Shown here one piece after another: positions 16,986 through 26,084 of a stretch of 64,000 bases of DNA. The DNA comes from Marinobacter profundi (lineage in GTDB: Bacteria; Pseudomonadota; Gammaproteobacteria; Pseudomonadales; Oleiphilaceae): NCBI RefSeq assembly GCF_002744715.1, contig NZ_KZ319370.1, positions 372,001 to 436,000 on the forward strand. Direction: 5' to 3'. The position numbers and the translations under genes are program-made. Every line of letters begins with the position of its first letter. The first letter of the stretch is position 1. The notes below the pieces were generated by a model. The model made no database searches, was not told where the DNA came from, and worked only from the letters and a program-made list of their open reading frames with translations.

Positions 16986-17819
16986 ATGAAAAAAATCATC
17001 AGTCTAACGTTGGTTGTATTGATACAAGGGTTCTTCGTTCAAACCGCAGTTGGAGAAGAGTCACGGGCAGCTTTGGTGCCATTGCCCTCGGTTGATGACT
17101 TCACCAGGGGCGAAGATGGCTGGGGAGTAGGGCTTGGTCTGGGTATTGAGTACGAGTCTGCCTACGAAGGGTCGGATGAGTATGAGCTTGAGGTCGATCC
17201 TGCTGGCGCAGTGCAATGGCGAAAGGGCGATGATATCTACTATTGGGCGGGTGCGGCACTCGGCTGGCGGGGACTTCGATCTGACGCCTGGCTATTTGAC
17301 GTGGCGGTGGCTTTCCCTTTCGAAGAGGGCCGTGAAGAGAGTGATTCCGAGGACGGTCGTCTGGACGGTCTCGGTGATGTCGACGGGAGCACTGAAATCG
17401 TTTTGCAGGCACGTCGTGCACTTGCTTCGGACTGGCGTTATTGGCTGGATGGGCGAATTATTGCCAGCGAAGACGGAAGCCTTGGTATTTTTGGGGCTGG
17501 TCGTCGTTTCGGTGATCAAACCGATGGTACGGGGTCTGATCTGAGTCTTGTATTGGTTTTTCACGACAGCGATTATGCGAATCGGGACTTTGGTATCAAC
17601 CCACAACAGGCAGCTAATTCCGGGCTGGATGAAACCGATCTCGACGGTGGCTTTCGCTCTGTCGGGCTAAACTATACTTTCCGTTATTATGTCAGCGACA
17701 ACTGGCAGCTATATGGCGAGGCGCTATACGAGCACTTTAGTAGCGAGGTCAGGGATAGTCCGATTGCGCGCAGCGATTACGAAGCGGAAGTGGGTGTCGG
17801 GGCCATCTACGTATTTTGA
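16986..17819 (+). CDS. MipA/OmpV-family outer-membrane protein
   Basis: A 277-residue protein with a signal peptide (MKKIISLTLVVLIQGFFVQTAVG). It has the MipA/OmpV pattern GWGVGLGLGIEYESAYEGSDEYELEVDPAG, alternating aromatic beta-strands, and a C-terminal AEVGVGAIYVF ending in Phe as expected for a barrel protein. The ATG at 16986 gives the signal peptide; the frame runs about 60 nt further upstream. MipA-like proteins scaffold murein enzymes or respond to metals and antibiotics. Here the next gene is a ferric-reductase-like flavocytochrome, but the substrate cannot be read from sequence. The stretch 16753-16985 upstream holds no gene that I can see. Confidence 0.8.
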   Translation: MKKIISLTLVVLIQGFFVQTAVGEESRAALVPLPSVDDFTRGEDGWGVGLGLGIEYESAYEGSDEYELEVDPAGAVQWRKGDDIYYWAGAALGWRGLRSDAWLFDVAVAFPFEEGREESDSEDGRLDGLGDVDGSTEIVLQARRALASDWRYWLDGRIIASEDGSLGIFGAGRRFGDQTDGTGSDLSLVLVFHDSDYANRDFGINPQQAANSGLDETDLDGGFRSVGLNYTFRYYVSDNWQLYGEALYEHFSSEVRDSPIARSDYEAEVGVGAIYVF

Positions 17820-18025
17820 ATCTGGAGCAAATATCCCTGAGCTTACCGGTATACTGACTCAGATATTTATTGGACGGGACGATCAAGATCTCTGGTGCCC
17901 GCTGCTTCCGGGGAGGTGCCTACCGCTTCCGAGGGAAAGAGACCCTATTCATTTTCTCGCCGCTCGGTGAGGACGACCGCGGGAATTTTCTTATCCTGCC
18001 AAAGGAAGTGAAACTGACTAGCCAG

Positions 18026-19378
18026 ATGAAACCGCTCATTTTGATCGTTGTTTACCTTGTCGCGGTCACCTTGCCGTTAATCCTGTCCGCGGTGGTCGGG
18101 GGGCCGCCACGCCAGTTCCATCAGGAGCTGGCCTCCGGCCTTGGCATTCTTGCCTTCTCGATGATCCTCGTGGAATTCATCCTGTCCGGCCGGTTCAAGG
18201 CGATTTCAAATGGCGTGGGCATGGATGTGACCATGCGGTTTCATCAGGTCATGGCGCGCACGGCACTGGTTTTTGCTGTGCTGCACCCGTTTCTTTACCA
18301 GGGGACGCCGACAGGTGGTGAGCGCCCATGGGACCCCACGCGCCAGTTGACGCTGACGACCGATTTTGCCGATCTGGCGACAGGCATTGCCGCCTGGCTG
18401 CTGCTTGCAGGCCTTGTTGTCATGGCCATCGGTCGCACCCAGCTGGGCTACCGTTACGAGACCTGGCGCCTTCTACATGGGGTCGGCGCGCTCCTGATTG
18501 CGGTTCTGCTGTTGCATCATACGGTGTATGCAGGGCGTTACGGGTCGCAGCCTGTAATGACTTGGGTGTGGCTGGCCATGACGGGTGTGGCTGTTGGCTC
18601 ACTGCTGATTGTTTACCTGGTGGTTCCCCTTCTGCAGAAGGCTCGCCCCTGGCGGGTGACCTCCGTCGTCCGGTTGACGCCAAAGCAATGGCAAGTGACG
18701 GTGACCCCAGACGGTCATCGCGGCCTTGATTACCAGGCAGGGCAATTCGCCTGGCTCAACGTGGGGCACAGCACCTTCTCAATGAAAGAAAACCCGTTCT
18801 CCATTTGCTCGGCGCCGGCAGACGGGCCGGAAATCTCCTTCATGATAAAGGAGCTTGGCGACTTCACACGAACAGTTGGCCAGATAGAAGCCGGAACAGT
18901 CGCCTATGTGGACGGCCCCTATGGCAATCTGTCTGTCGATGGGCGCACCGAGCCCGGGGTCGCCCTGATCGCCGGTGGTGTTGGCCTTGCGCCGCTGCTT
19001 GGCATACTCCGGCAAATGCGCCGGACCGGCGATTCGCGCACGGTGAGGTTGATATACGGAAACCGGGTCATCGAGCAGATTGCCTGTCGTGAGGAACTGG
19101 ATGAGGGGTTGCGTGAGGGGTCGGGTGAGGGGTCGGGTGAGGAGTTGGGTAAGGAGAACGTCGTCTATGTGCTGTCAGAACCGCCGGCAGACTGGCAGGG
19201 AGAGGCAGGCTTCATCGATGCTGCGCTGATGGATCGTGTGTTTTCAGAGCAGGAGTTCAGCGAATGGGTCTTTGTGATGTGCGGTCCGGCGATCATGATG
19301 GATATTGTTGAAGATCACCTGATCAAGCGGGGCACGCCCCCTCACCGAATCCTGTCCGAGCGGTTCAACTATGACTGA
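18026..19378 (+). CDS. Ferric-reductase-like flavocytochrome
   Basis: A 450-residue membrane oxidoreductase. The N-terminal half has about six hydrophobic helices with paired haem-ligand histidines (MRFHQVMARTALVFAVLHPF and WRLLHGVGALLIAVLLLHHTVY). The C-terminal half has an FAD-binding ferredoxin-reductase domain (KENPFSICSAP) and NAD(P)-binding motifs (LIAGGVGLAPLLGIL, FVMCGPAIMM). The family passes electrons from NAD(P)H across the membrane to metals or oxygen. The ATG at 18026 starts a good first helix. The frame continues upstream to 17870, which I treat as non-coding. A 12-bp repeat tract expands a loop near residues 359-378. Spacer 17820-18025 shows nothing definite. Confidence 0.85.
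   Translation: MKPLILIVVYLVAVTLPLILSAVVGGPPRQFHQELASGLGILAFSMILVEFILSGRFKAISNGVGMDVTMRFHQVMARTALVFAVLHPFLYQGTPTGGERPWDPTRQLTLTTDFADLATGIAAWLLLAGLVVMAIGRTQLGYRYETWRLLHGVGALLIAVLLLHHTVYAGRYGSQPVMTWVWLAMTGVAVGSLLIVYLVVPLLQKARPWRVTSVVRLTPKQWQVTVTPDGHRGLDYQAGQFAWLNVGHSTFSMKENPFSICSAPADGPEISFMIKELGDFTRTVGQIEAGTVAYVDGPYGNLSVDGRTEPGVALIAGGVGLAPLLGILRQMRRTGDSRTVRLIYGNRVIEQIACREELDEGLREGSGEGSGEELGKENVVYVLSEPPADWQGEAGFIDAALMDRVFSEQEFSEWVFVMCGPAIMMDIVEDHLIKRGTPPHRILSERFNYD
19101..19160 (+). repeat. Tandem 12-bp repeat inside the flavocytochrome gene
   Basis: Five consecutive 12-nt units resembling GTGAGGGGTCGG, with two identical copies at 19113-19136, encode a Glu/Gly-rich loop (EGLREGSGEGSGEELG) in the NAD-binding domain. 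The period is a multiple of three, so copy-number change would keep the frame. Confidence 0.8.
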
Positions 19379-19478
19379 TCCTCTAAGGCTCGTGAGCCAG
19401 CGGCGAAGGGTTACTTTGGTCATCTGGGGGCTGAATATCAGTTTATGCCTGATCCTTCTCGCTTTTGTCTTGCGCTGA
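19371..19478 (+). CDS. Possible 35-residue single-helix membrane peptide
   Basis: ATG at 19371 overlaps the flavocytochrome stop by 8 nt and opens a 35-codon frame. The product has a basic N-terminus (LVSQRRRVTLVI) and one hydrophobic helix (IWGLNISLCLILLAFVL) ending in Arg. This is a plausible small membrane subunit, possibly a partner of the reductase. No clear ribosome-binding site is visible and the family is not recognised, so the call is tentative. Confidence 0.35.
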   Translation: MTDPLRLVSQRRRVTLVIWGLNISLCLILLAFVLR

Positions 19479-19544
19479 TTGATTGGCTGGTCGCCGGTAC
19501 ACCAGCCTCATGATGTCGTTACACTGATTTGACTGCGGGTAGCC

Positions 19545-19835
19545 ATGACCATTCCTGTTAAAGATATAACGTCTCCCGAAATTTCCTGTTCGAATTGCCA
19601 GGCGTGTTGCTGCCGCCTGGAGGTCATGATTATTTCGGACACCGGCGTTCCCGAGCGGCATATTGCGTTCGATGAGTGGGGTGGTGAAACCATGAGGCGC
19701 CTGGAGGACGGCTGGTGCTCTGCGCTGGACCGGGAGACGTTCATGTGCACAATCTATGACAATCGACCCTGGATCTGTCGCGAATTCGAGATGGGCTCCT
19801 ACGAATGTCGCGCTGAGCGGGCAGACTTAGGGTGA
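19545..19835 (+). CDS. YkgJ-family cysteine-cluster protein
   Basis: A 96-residue protein with the CxxCxxCC signature CSNCQACCC near residue 15 and further paired cysteines at WCSAL, FMCTIYDNRPWICREF and YECRAE, the layout of the YkgJ family of putative Zn- or Fe-chelating proteins. Its biochemical role is unknown. It stands alone, 34 nt before a DNA glycosylase gene on the same strand. Length and cysteine spacing fit the short members of the family. Confidence 0.8.
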   Translation: MTIPVKDITSPEISCSNCQACCCRLEVMIISDTGVPERHIAFDEWGGETMRRLEDGWCSALDRETFMCTIYDNRPWICREFEMGSYECRAERADLG

Positions 19836-19868
19836 TTCGCCGCGGTTCCGTTACAATTCCGAGGTGTT

Positions 19869-20537
19869 ATGCGGTTTTCCACGATTTATGACCAGGCCGT
19901 TGCCCGCAAGGGTGGCGAGGATGTGCTGCGTGGGCTGTTGCCCGCCGTGCCGGGGCGTGAGCAGTTGCTGGCGCAGGGGGATGACCGTTACCTGGCGGAG
20001 CTGACCCGCTGTATCTTCCGCGCCGGCTTTGTGTGGCGGGTCATTGATAACAAGTGGCCGGGTTTTGAGGCTGCCTTTGAGGGCTTTGTGCCGGCCTACT
20101 GGCAGCAGGTGCCGCCGGAGGTGCTCGAGACGCTGGCCCGGGATGAGCGCATTGTGCGGAATATGCAGAAGATCCGGACGGTACCGGAGAACGCCCGCAT
20201 GATCGTCGACGCCGCTCGTGAATATGGCAGTTTCGGTGCGTTCCTCAGCCAGTGGCCGGCGGACGACCAGGCCGGTTTGCTGCTGTGGCTCAAGGGTCAC
20301 GGCGCCCGGCTGGGCGGCAACACGGCGCAGTATTTCCTGCGCTTTGTCGGTTGGGACGGCTTTATCCTGTCGCGGGATGTGGTGGCAGCGTTGCGGCGGG
20401 ACCAGCTGCTGGATGCAGAGCCGGGCAGCAAGAAGGGGCTGCTGCAGGCCCAGGCGGCCTTCAACGACTGGCACCGGGAAACCGGGTTGCCCTACAGCCA
20501 TCTGTCCCGGATTCTGTCGTTCACCATTGATGGCTGA
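19869..20537 (+). CDS. DNA-3-methyladenine glycosylase I family protein
   Basis: A 222-residue protein with the Tag-family block CIFRAGFVWRVIDNKWPGFEAAF, followed by RDERIVRNMQKIRTVPENARMI and FGAFLSQWP. It removes 3-methyladenine from alkylated DNA in well-studied members. This sequence belongs to a divergent branch, since the N-terminal zinc-site residues of E. coli Tag (start and end Cys/His) are not apparent and the C-terminus is extended (HRETGLPYSHLSRILSFTIDG). The start follows GAGGTGTT. It is convergent with cobS. Confidence 0.75.
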   Translation: MRFSTIYDQAVARKGGEDVLRGLLPAVPGREQLLAQGDDRYLAELTRCIFRAGFVWRVIDNKWPGFEAAFEGFVPAYWQQVPPEVLETLARDERIVRNMQKIRTVPENARMIVDAAREYGSFGAFLSQWPADDQAGLLLWLKGHGARLGGNTAQYFLRFVGWDGFILSRDVVAALRRDQLLDAEPGSKKGLLQAQAAFNDWHRETGLPYSHLSRILSFTIDG

Positions 20538-20572
20538 AGCACTGCCGGCTTAACAAAGCAGGCACCGAGGGC

Positions 20573-21337
20573 TCAGAGAAAGAACAGCAGCCCCAGCTCG
20601 CTCAGGATCACACTGGCACCCAGGGTGTCACCGGTGTAGCCCCCCAGCTGCTGTTTGAGGTAGTGGCCCCAGCATAAGGCGACCAGCAATACCGAAGCGA
20701 GGGCTCCGGTCAGTACCGCGGGGGATACGACCGTGGCAGCGAGGGCCAGGACCAGGGTGAAGCCCGCAGCAATGGTCAGCCGGGACGTTGAAAAGCCGTC
20801 CGCCACCGGTTTGCTTTTGCTCCTGTCCGGATCGGTAACGTAGGGCAGGGTCGCCATCAGCAGCAGCGGTGTCAGGCGGGCAATGGCCGGGGCTACCAGC
20901 AGTGCCAGCCAGATCTGTGAGCTGTCCAGCAGCAGGGCCACTTTCAGGGCTAGTGCCATCACCAGGGCCACGGTGCCGTAGGTGCCGATGCGGCTGTCTT
21001 TCATGATCTCCAGACGTTTGGCAACGGTGTAGCCACCGCCGAGGGCGTCAATACTGTCGGCCAGGCCGTCCTCATGGAAGGCGCCGGTAATCCACAGGTG
21101 GAAGCAGACGACCACCAGCACACTGACCAGCGGGCTCCAAGCGAGGCTGAGGACGGCGAACAGGACCGCATAGAGCGCCCCGAGCAGCAGCCCTACCAGC
21201 GGGAAGTAAAGACTGCTCTGGTTCATCAGGCGCTGGGAATAGTCGATCCGCGCCAGCATCGGAATGCGGGTAAGAAAGCCAATAGCCAGCCAGAAGGCCT
21301 GCCATTCCTGTTGTCGGCGGGTAGTCTGTGCGGTCAC
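20573..21337 (-). CDS. cobS: Adenosylcobinamide-GDP ribazoletransferase (cobalamin synthase)
   Basis: About 254 residues and strongly hydrophobic, with WLAIGFLTRIPM at the N-terminus and the metal-binding family signature GAFHEDGLADSIDALGGG, then EIMKDSRIGTYG. CobS joins adenosylcobinamide-GDP and alpha-ribazole in the inner membrane. GTG at 21337 is the best start because GGAG lies 7 nt ahead; ATGs at 21364 and 21388 are alternatives. It sits 66 nt downstream of a histidine kinase gene and away from the main cob cluster. No cobU, cobT or cobC-phosphatase gene is in the window. Confidence 0.9.
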   Translation of the reverse strand: MTAQTTRRQQEWQAFWLAIGFLTRIPMLARIDYSQRLMNQSSLYFPLVGLLLGALYAVLFAVLSLAWSPLVSVLVVVCFHLWITGAFHEDGLADSIDALGGGYTVAKRLEIMKDSRIGTYGTVALVMALALKVALLLDSSQIWLALLVAPAIARLTPLLLMATLPYVTDPDRSKSKPVADGFSTSRLTIAAGFTLVLALAATVVSPAVLTGALASVLLVALCWGHYLKQQLGGYTGDTLGASVILSELGLLFFL

Positions 21338-21403
21338 GCGATGTCTCCGGTCGGGGCGCTCCATTGTAATCACAAAGGGCGTAATCACAATGGCAGGCCC
21401 CGG

Positions 21404-22810
21404 TCAGGCGATACCGGGTGTGGGGCACTGGGCGGGCAGCCAGATTTCGACACAGAGGCCGGGGCCGCCATCCGGCCGGTCATGCAGCGACAGGGTGCCA
21501 CCGTGAAGTTCCGCAATGCGCCGGGCAATGGCCAGCCCGAGTCCGGCACCGCCGCCGGCGCGCTGGTCGAGGCGGACGAACCGGCTCAGGGCCCGTTCGC
21601 GTTCTTCGGCGGCGATACCCGGGCCCTGATCGCACAGCCGGATCAGGTAACCGTCGCCGGAGGCTGTCAGTTCTGTCGTCACCTCGGTTTCCGGCGGGCT
21701 GTACTGGATGGCGTTGGCCAGCAGGGAGCGCATCAGCGTGTTGATCAGCGCACCGTGGCAGCAGGCCATGGCCTGCCGGGTGGTGTCCTGCAGCACCGGC
21801 TCAATGTGTTTACGGAGCGCCAGCGGCGCCACTTCCGCCATGCTCTGTTCGACGATCTCGGACAGGTTGTGGACGCTGGGTGAAAAGTCCGTGGCGGAAT
21901 CTACCCGGCTCAGCACCAACATCTGTTCAACCAGGTAGGTCATCCGGTCAACCGACTGGATCAGGCCTTCAAACTCATGGGGATGCGCCTCGCAGGCCTT
22001 TTCGAGGTTCAGTCGCAACACCGTGAGCGGCGTGCGCAGTTCGTGGGCGGCATCGGCGGAAAACCGCCGTTCCCGTTCGAGGGCGCTGTTCAGCCGTTTC
22101 AGCAGACCGTTGACCGCATGCACCAGCCCGGTCACTTCTTTCGGGGCATGGCTGGCATCCAGCGGATGGATCTTCTCCGGGGCCATGTCGCGGATCGGTC
22201 GTTCGAGGCGGCGCAGCGGCCGGAAGGCCACCTGGATGGCGAAGATCAGCGCCGCCGCCAGCAAGGGCAGGGCAAGCAGCAGTGGCAGCACATTGCCGCG
22301 GGCGAGTTCTTCGCTGAGTTCGGTGCGGATGTCCTCACGCTGGGCGGTGCGGATCCAGAAGCCGCTGGCCGGGTCCTGCAGGGTGAAGGTGCGCCAGGAA
22401 TAGCCGGTGGATTCTACCCAGGAATAGCCCGCCTCCAGCGGTTGCTCGCCGGGAATCAGCAGGGTGTCCAGTACCGCCACGCCGTGGTTGTCCCAGACCT
22501 CGAAGGCAATTTTCTTCTCGTATTTGTGTCCGGAGCCGTCGGGAATGATTTCGTTGAAGTCCCCTTCCTGCAGGGCGGCTTCTGGCAGCTTCAGGGTTTC
22601 CTCCAGGATGGACGGCAGCTGCTGGGGCGATTCGGATTCTGCCAGGTGGCGGACCAGGCCCTGCACGATCCGCGAGCTCTGGGCCAGCTCGGCGTCAAAC
22701 AGCTCTTCCAGTTCGTGGTTGCTCTCAAAGTAGCTCCACACCGCGGCAACCAGGGCAATCAGCAGTACCACCGAGGTCGCCAGCAGGGTCAGGGTGCGGG
22801 TCAGGGACAT
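21404..22810 (-). CDS. Sensor histidine kinase, PmrB/QseC-like
   Basis: A 468-residue sensor. TM1 is at about 9-27, a periplasmic domain at about 28-172, and TM2 at 175-195. HAMP follows, then the HisKA H-box with H256 in AAHELRTPL, and a HATPase domain with LLANAIQYSPPETE, CDQGPGI and GAGLGLAIARRIAELHGG. The periplasmic domain carries ELEE near residue 33, which resembles the acidic ExxE metal motifs of PmrB, though this could be chance. It overlaps the response regulator by 10 nt and lies downstream of lipid A glycosylation genes. PmrA-type boxes upstream of that operon support a PmrB-like role. Confidence 0.88.
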   Translation of the reverse strand: MSLTRTLTLLATSVVLLIALVAAVWSYFESNHELEELFDAELAQSSRIVQGLVRHLAESESPQQLPSILEETLKLPEAALQEGDFNEIIPDGSGHKYEKKIAFEVWDNHGVAVLDTLLIPGEQPLEAGYSWVESTGYSWRTFTLQDPASGFWIRTAQREDIRTELSEELARGNVLPLLLALPLLAAALIFAIQVAFRPLRRLERPIRDMAPEKIHPLDASHAPKEVTGLVHAVNGLLKRLNSALERERRFSADAAHELRTPLTVLRLNLEKACEAHPHEFEGLIQSVDRMTYLVEQMLVLSRVDSATDFSPSVHNLSEIVEQSMAEVAPLALRKHIEPVLQDTTRQAMACCHGALINTLMRSLLANAIQYSPPETEVTTELTASGDGYLIRLCDQGPGIAAEERERALSRFVRLDQRAGGGAGLGLAIARRIAELHGGTLSLHDRPDGGPGLCVEIWLPAQCPTPGIA

Positions 22811-23493
22811 TGCGGGCTCCCGCAGTTGGCGGCTTCCCGGGGATCCAGCAGGTAGCCGACCCCGCGCACGGTGCGAATGACCGATTTGCCGATACGCCGG
22901 CGCAAGTGATGGACATGGACTTCCAGTGCATTGCTTTCCGCGCCGTGCTCCCAGCCGTAGAGCTGCTCTTCCAGGCGCCGGCGGGTGGCCACCTGGTCAG
23001 GGTGTCGCATCAGGTAGTGGAGGATCTGGCATTCACTGCGGGGCAGGGCTATCGGGGTGTCACCAACCAGCAACTGGCCGGAGTCGGCGTTAAGCTGCAA
23101 GCGTCCCACCGTCAGGCCGGCGGTGCCCGCAGTGCTGCCCCGTCGCGCGACGGCCCGGATCCGGGCCTTGAGTTCCGCCATGGCAAAGGGCTTGGTGAGG
23201 TAGTCGTCGGCCCCGGCATCGAGGCCCTGCAGTTTCTCTGTCAGTTCGGCCCGTGCGGTCAGGATGATGATCGGGGTTTGCACCCCTTGCTGGCGTACCC
23301 GCTTGACGATATCGAGGCCATCGACCCTGGGCAGGGTCAGGTCGAGGATGGCCAGGTCAAAATGCTCGTCGGTCAGGGCGCTCAGCGCATGCTGGCCGTC
23401 GTCGACCCAGTCTACGGTGTTCTGGTCTTCCCGCAGCATGTCGAGCATGGTGTTGGCCAGGAGGTGGTCGTCTTCCACCAGCAGAATTCGCAT
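22801..23493 (-). CDS. OmpR-family response regulator, PmrA-like
   Basis: A 230-residue regulator with receiver motifs VEDDHLL (N-terminal acidic pocket), LAILDLTLPRVDG with the phospho-acceptor Asp, and the Lys in DDYLTKPFAMAEL. A winged-helix DNA-binding domain ends in VHVHHLRRRIGKSVIRTVRGVGYLL. The ATG at 23493 starts the canonical MRILLVEDD; the upstream frame is not homologous-looking. It is followed by its kinase with a 10-nt overlap. The CTTAAG-N5-CTTAAG boxes at 26.5 kb match the known PmrA target, so I infer it controls the glycosylation operon and the divergent HDO operon. Confidence 0.88.
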   Translation of the reverse strand: MRILLVEDDHLLANTMLDMLREDQNTVDWVDDGQHALSALTDEHFDLAILDLTLPRVDGLDIVKRVRQQGVQTPIIILTARAELTEKLQGLDAGADDYLTKPFAMAELKARIRAVARRGSTAGTAGLTVGRLQLNADSGQLLVGDTPIALPRSECQILHYLMRHPDQVATRRRLEEQLYGWEHGAESNALEVHVHHLRRRIGKSVIRTVRGVGYLLDPREAANCGSPQCP

Positions 23494-23539
23494 GGTTGAA
23501 TTTCCTGTTGTGGGGTCGGGCTGGTCAGTCAGGCGCGGA

Positions 23540-25093
23540 TCAGGTTCCATCAGAAGTAGCGCCTGTTGTTGCACCTGGCCTGGATATCGTTACCGCTGAT
23601 CCGATTGTAATCGATTTGGCTGTGATTGCCGCCGGCTTCCCATCGGACAAGTGGAACAGGGTGTAGCGCCGGTTCTGGTCGAGCACGGTGGCGGTCTTCC
23701 GGAGCCGGTCCAGCCAGGCCTTATCGTTGTTGCTGACGGCAACCAGGGCAGGGGGCGGCAGTTGCGCATCGGCGAGTCGGCTTTGCAGTTCATCAGGGCT
23801 CAGTGACTGAACCAGGCCCTGACTGTAGAAGCGTGCCGAGAAGGGAGCTTCCCCCAGATAATGGAGCTGATCCGGTGAAAGTTCCGGCAAGGCGCTCGCC
23901 CTGGCAACCAGGTCGCGTTCGGTTTTCAGTTGTTCCGGGTGGATGGCAAGCCAGCCGGCACCGCTGCTGGCGGCCAAGGGGATGAGCAGGGCACAGGCGT
24001 AGCTCGCCCGTTGCCAGCGATATCCGGCTGTCTGGCTGATTACGCCAGCGGCGAGAACCGCAATGAAGGGCAGTGACGGTAGCGTGTAGGTCCACAGAAT
24101 GTTGCCGGAGAAGGTGAAGAATATTGCCGGCGTCAACGCGGAAACAGTGAGAAGCATCGTGGTGCCATCGCTTGCAGCGCGGGCGGGGACTGGGGTTGAT
24201 CGCCAACGGCGGATTCCCCACCCGGTTACTGCGATCAATCCCCAGGGGAAGCTGGCTACTGCCAGGTAGAGCCAGATGGTGCCACGGGTAAATTCGTGTG
24301 CATTGCCGTACAGGTCGCCCTGCCAACCGCTGATGATGAAACGCTTGAAGTGCTCGCCAACAATGAAATAGTCGAGGAAGCCCGGCGTCTTGAGTTCGGC
24401 AAGCAGGTACCAGGGCAGAACCAGTAGCAGTGTAAGTGCCGTGCCGGACAGCCACGGCAGACACCGCCAGAGGTTTCGCCACTGGCGGGTGATGACCGCC
24501 CAGCAGAAGACCGGGACGCCGGTGAGCACCAGTACCAGCGGGCCCTTGGCAAGCAATCCGATGACAAGGCCGATAAAGAATCCCCAGCCCCACCAGTCTG
24601 AACCACCGCGAAGGCGGATCAGCAGGCTGGCCAGCGTCAGCGTTGTGCCCAGCGCCAGGTAAGAGTCCGTCATGATGGTGCCGCCACTGAGGAAGCCCAG
24701 GGCGGTTGTTGCATAAATCAGCGCCGCCCACAGCCCGCTCACGGTTGCCTGCTGGCGGTCAGTGTTCGCGTGCAGGTGGAAGCGCATGGCAAATACCAGA
24801 GCTACCGTCAGTACGTTGGCCAGCCAGGATGGTAAACGGCCGGCAAATTCGCTGACTCCGAACAGCTTGAATGACAGCGCCTGGGCCCAGAACGACAGCG
24901 GAGGTTTGCCCCAGAAGGGCACCCCGTGATCGAACCAGGGAGTGATCCAGTCGCCGGTTTCCGCCATGATCCGGGCGATTTCGGCGTAGCGGGGTTCGGT
25001 GGTATCGGCCAGCGGGAGCAAGGCCGACAGTCCCAGGCGAATAGCCAGGGCCGCGGCCAGCAGGCCCCACAGGGTATTAATGGTTCTGGTCAT
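23540..25093 (-). CDS. ArnT-like lipid A glycosyltransferase (GT-C fold)
   Basis: A 517-residue membrane protein with about 12 helices and the ArnT/PMT N-terminal block EPRYAEIARIMAETGDW, then WITPWFDHGVPFWGKPPLSFW and EFAGRLPS. E. coli ArnT moves L-Ara4N from undecaprenyl phosphate onto lipid A. Here ArnA, ArnB and ArnD, needed to make L-Ara4N, are not in the window, while GtrB-like and GtrA-like partners are, so a different sugar is possible. It overlaps the GtrB-like gene by 17 nt and lies 46 nt upstream of the PmrA-like regulator. Probable effect: reduced outer-membrane negative charge and resistance to cationic peptides. Confidence 0.85.
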   Translation of the reverse strand: MTRTINTLWGLLAAALAIRLGLSALLPLADTTEPRYAEIARIMAETGDWITPWFDHGVPFWGKPPLSFWAQALSFKLFGVSEFAGRLPSWLANVLTVALVFAMRFHLHANTDRQQATVSGLWAALIYATTALGFLSGGTIMTDSYLALGTTLTLASLLIRLRGGSDWWGWGFFIGLVIGLLAKGPLVLVLTGVPVFCWAVITRQWRNLWRCLPWLSGTALTLLLVLPWYLLAELKTPGFLDYFIVGEHFKRFIISGWQGDLYGNAHEFTRGTIWLYLAVASFPWGLIAVTGWGIRRWRSTPVPARAASDGTTMLLTVSALTPAIFFTFSGNILWTYTLPSLPFIAVLAAGVISQTAGYRWQRASYACALLIPLAASSGAGWLAIHPEQLKTERDLVARASALPELSPDQLHYLGEAPFSARFYSQGLVQSLSPDELQSRLADAQLPPPALVAVSNNDKAWLDRLRKTATVLDQNRRYTLFHLSDGKPAAITAKSITIGSAVTISRPGATTGATSDGT

Positions 25094-26084
25094 GAGCGGC
25101 CACTCTCAATTGTGGGATTGCCTGGCGGTTTTCGAGCCCGCTGTCTTCAGCGACGAGGAACACCGGACGCTGTTTGGTTTCGATATAGATGCGGCCGATG
25201 TATTCCCCCAGCAGGCCAATGCAGAGCAGCTGCACACCGGCAAGAAAGGTGGTGATGGCGATGATGGAAGCATAGCCGGGGGTTGAGACCCCTATGACCA
25301 GCGCTTTCAGCACCTCCCAGACGCCAAACAGGCCACCCGCAGTGGCTGCCAGCAGGCCCAGTATCAGGGCGACCCGCAGCGGTTTGGTGGAAAACGAGGT
25401 AATGCCCTCCATGGCCAGGTGCATCAGCTTCAGGTAGTTCCACTTGGTTTTGCCGGCCAGTCGCGGGTCGCGGTCAAATTCCAGGGTGACGGTGGTCATG
25501 CCGACCCAGGCGAACATCCCCTTGAGGTAGCGGTTGCGCTCGGGCAGCTGGTTCAGGGCGTCGACGGTGCGCCGGCTCATGAGGCGGAAGTCGCCCGTAT
25601 CGACCGGAATGGGCGCCTCGCTGATGCGATTTATGAGTCGGTAGAACAGCGAGGCGGTGAGCCGTTTGAACCAGCTTTCACCGGCGCGGCTCCGCCGCTT
25701 CATCAGTACCACATCGGCTCCCCGTTGCCATTCGCCGAGCATCTCGGGGATCAGTTCCGGCGGATCCTGGAGATCGGCATCCATCAGGATGACCGCCCGG
25801 CCGCGGGCGTGTTGCAGGCCGGCAGACACCGCCGCTTCCTTGCCGAAATTGCGGGAAAGCTGCAGTACGCGGATGCCGGTGTGATGGCGGCGGGCTTGCA
25901 GCAACAGGGCGACCGAGTTGTCACGGCTGCCGTCGTCCACAAACAACAGCTCCACTGCACCGCCAATCCTGTGGGTGACCAGAAACAGGCGGTTCAGCAG
26001 CAGCGGAATCACCTCGGCTTCGTTGTGCACCGGAATGACGATGCTGAGCAGCGGGTCAGTAGGTTCCACGTGTCTGTTTTTCAT
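25077..26084 (-). CDS. GtrB/ArnC-like polyprenyl-phosphate glycosyltransferase
   Basis: A 335-residue GT2 enzyme. The N-terminal catalytic domain shows LSIVIPVHNEAEVIP, FVDDGSRDNSV, LQLSRNFGKEAA and the metal-binding DADLQDPPELIPEML. Two C-terminal helices (about 231-252 and 266-290) anchor it in the inner membrane. This is the layout of GtrB and ArnC, which load a sugar onto undecaprenyl phosphate. It overlaps both neighbours (29 nt with GtrA-like, 17 nt with ArnT-like), so the three are one unit. The sugar nucleotide used cannot be read from sequence. Confidence 0.88.
   Translation of the reverse strand: MKNRHVEPTDPLLSIVIPVHNEAEVIPLLLNRLFLVTHRIGGAVELLFVDDGSRDNSVALLLQARRHHTGIRVLQLSRNFGKEAAVSAGLQHARGRAVILMDADLQDPPELIPEMLGEWQRGADVVLMKRRSRAGESWFKRLTASLFYRLINRISEAPIPVDTGDFRLMSRRTVDALNQLPERNRYLKGMFAWVGMTTVTLEFDRDPRLAGKTKWNYLKLMHLAMEGITSFSTKPLRVALILGLLAATAGGLFGVWEVLKALVIGVSTPGYASIIAITTFLAGVQLLCIGLLGEYIGRIYIETKQRPVFLVAEDSGLENRQAIPQLRVAAHDQNH

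Noticed and set aside
17870..18025. N-terminal extension of the flavocytochrome by 52 residues
   Set aside because: It adds no recognisable motif, and the internal ATG places a proper first transmembrane helix at the N-terminus.
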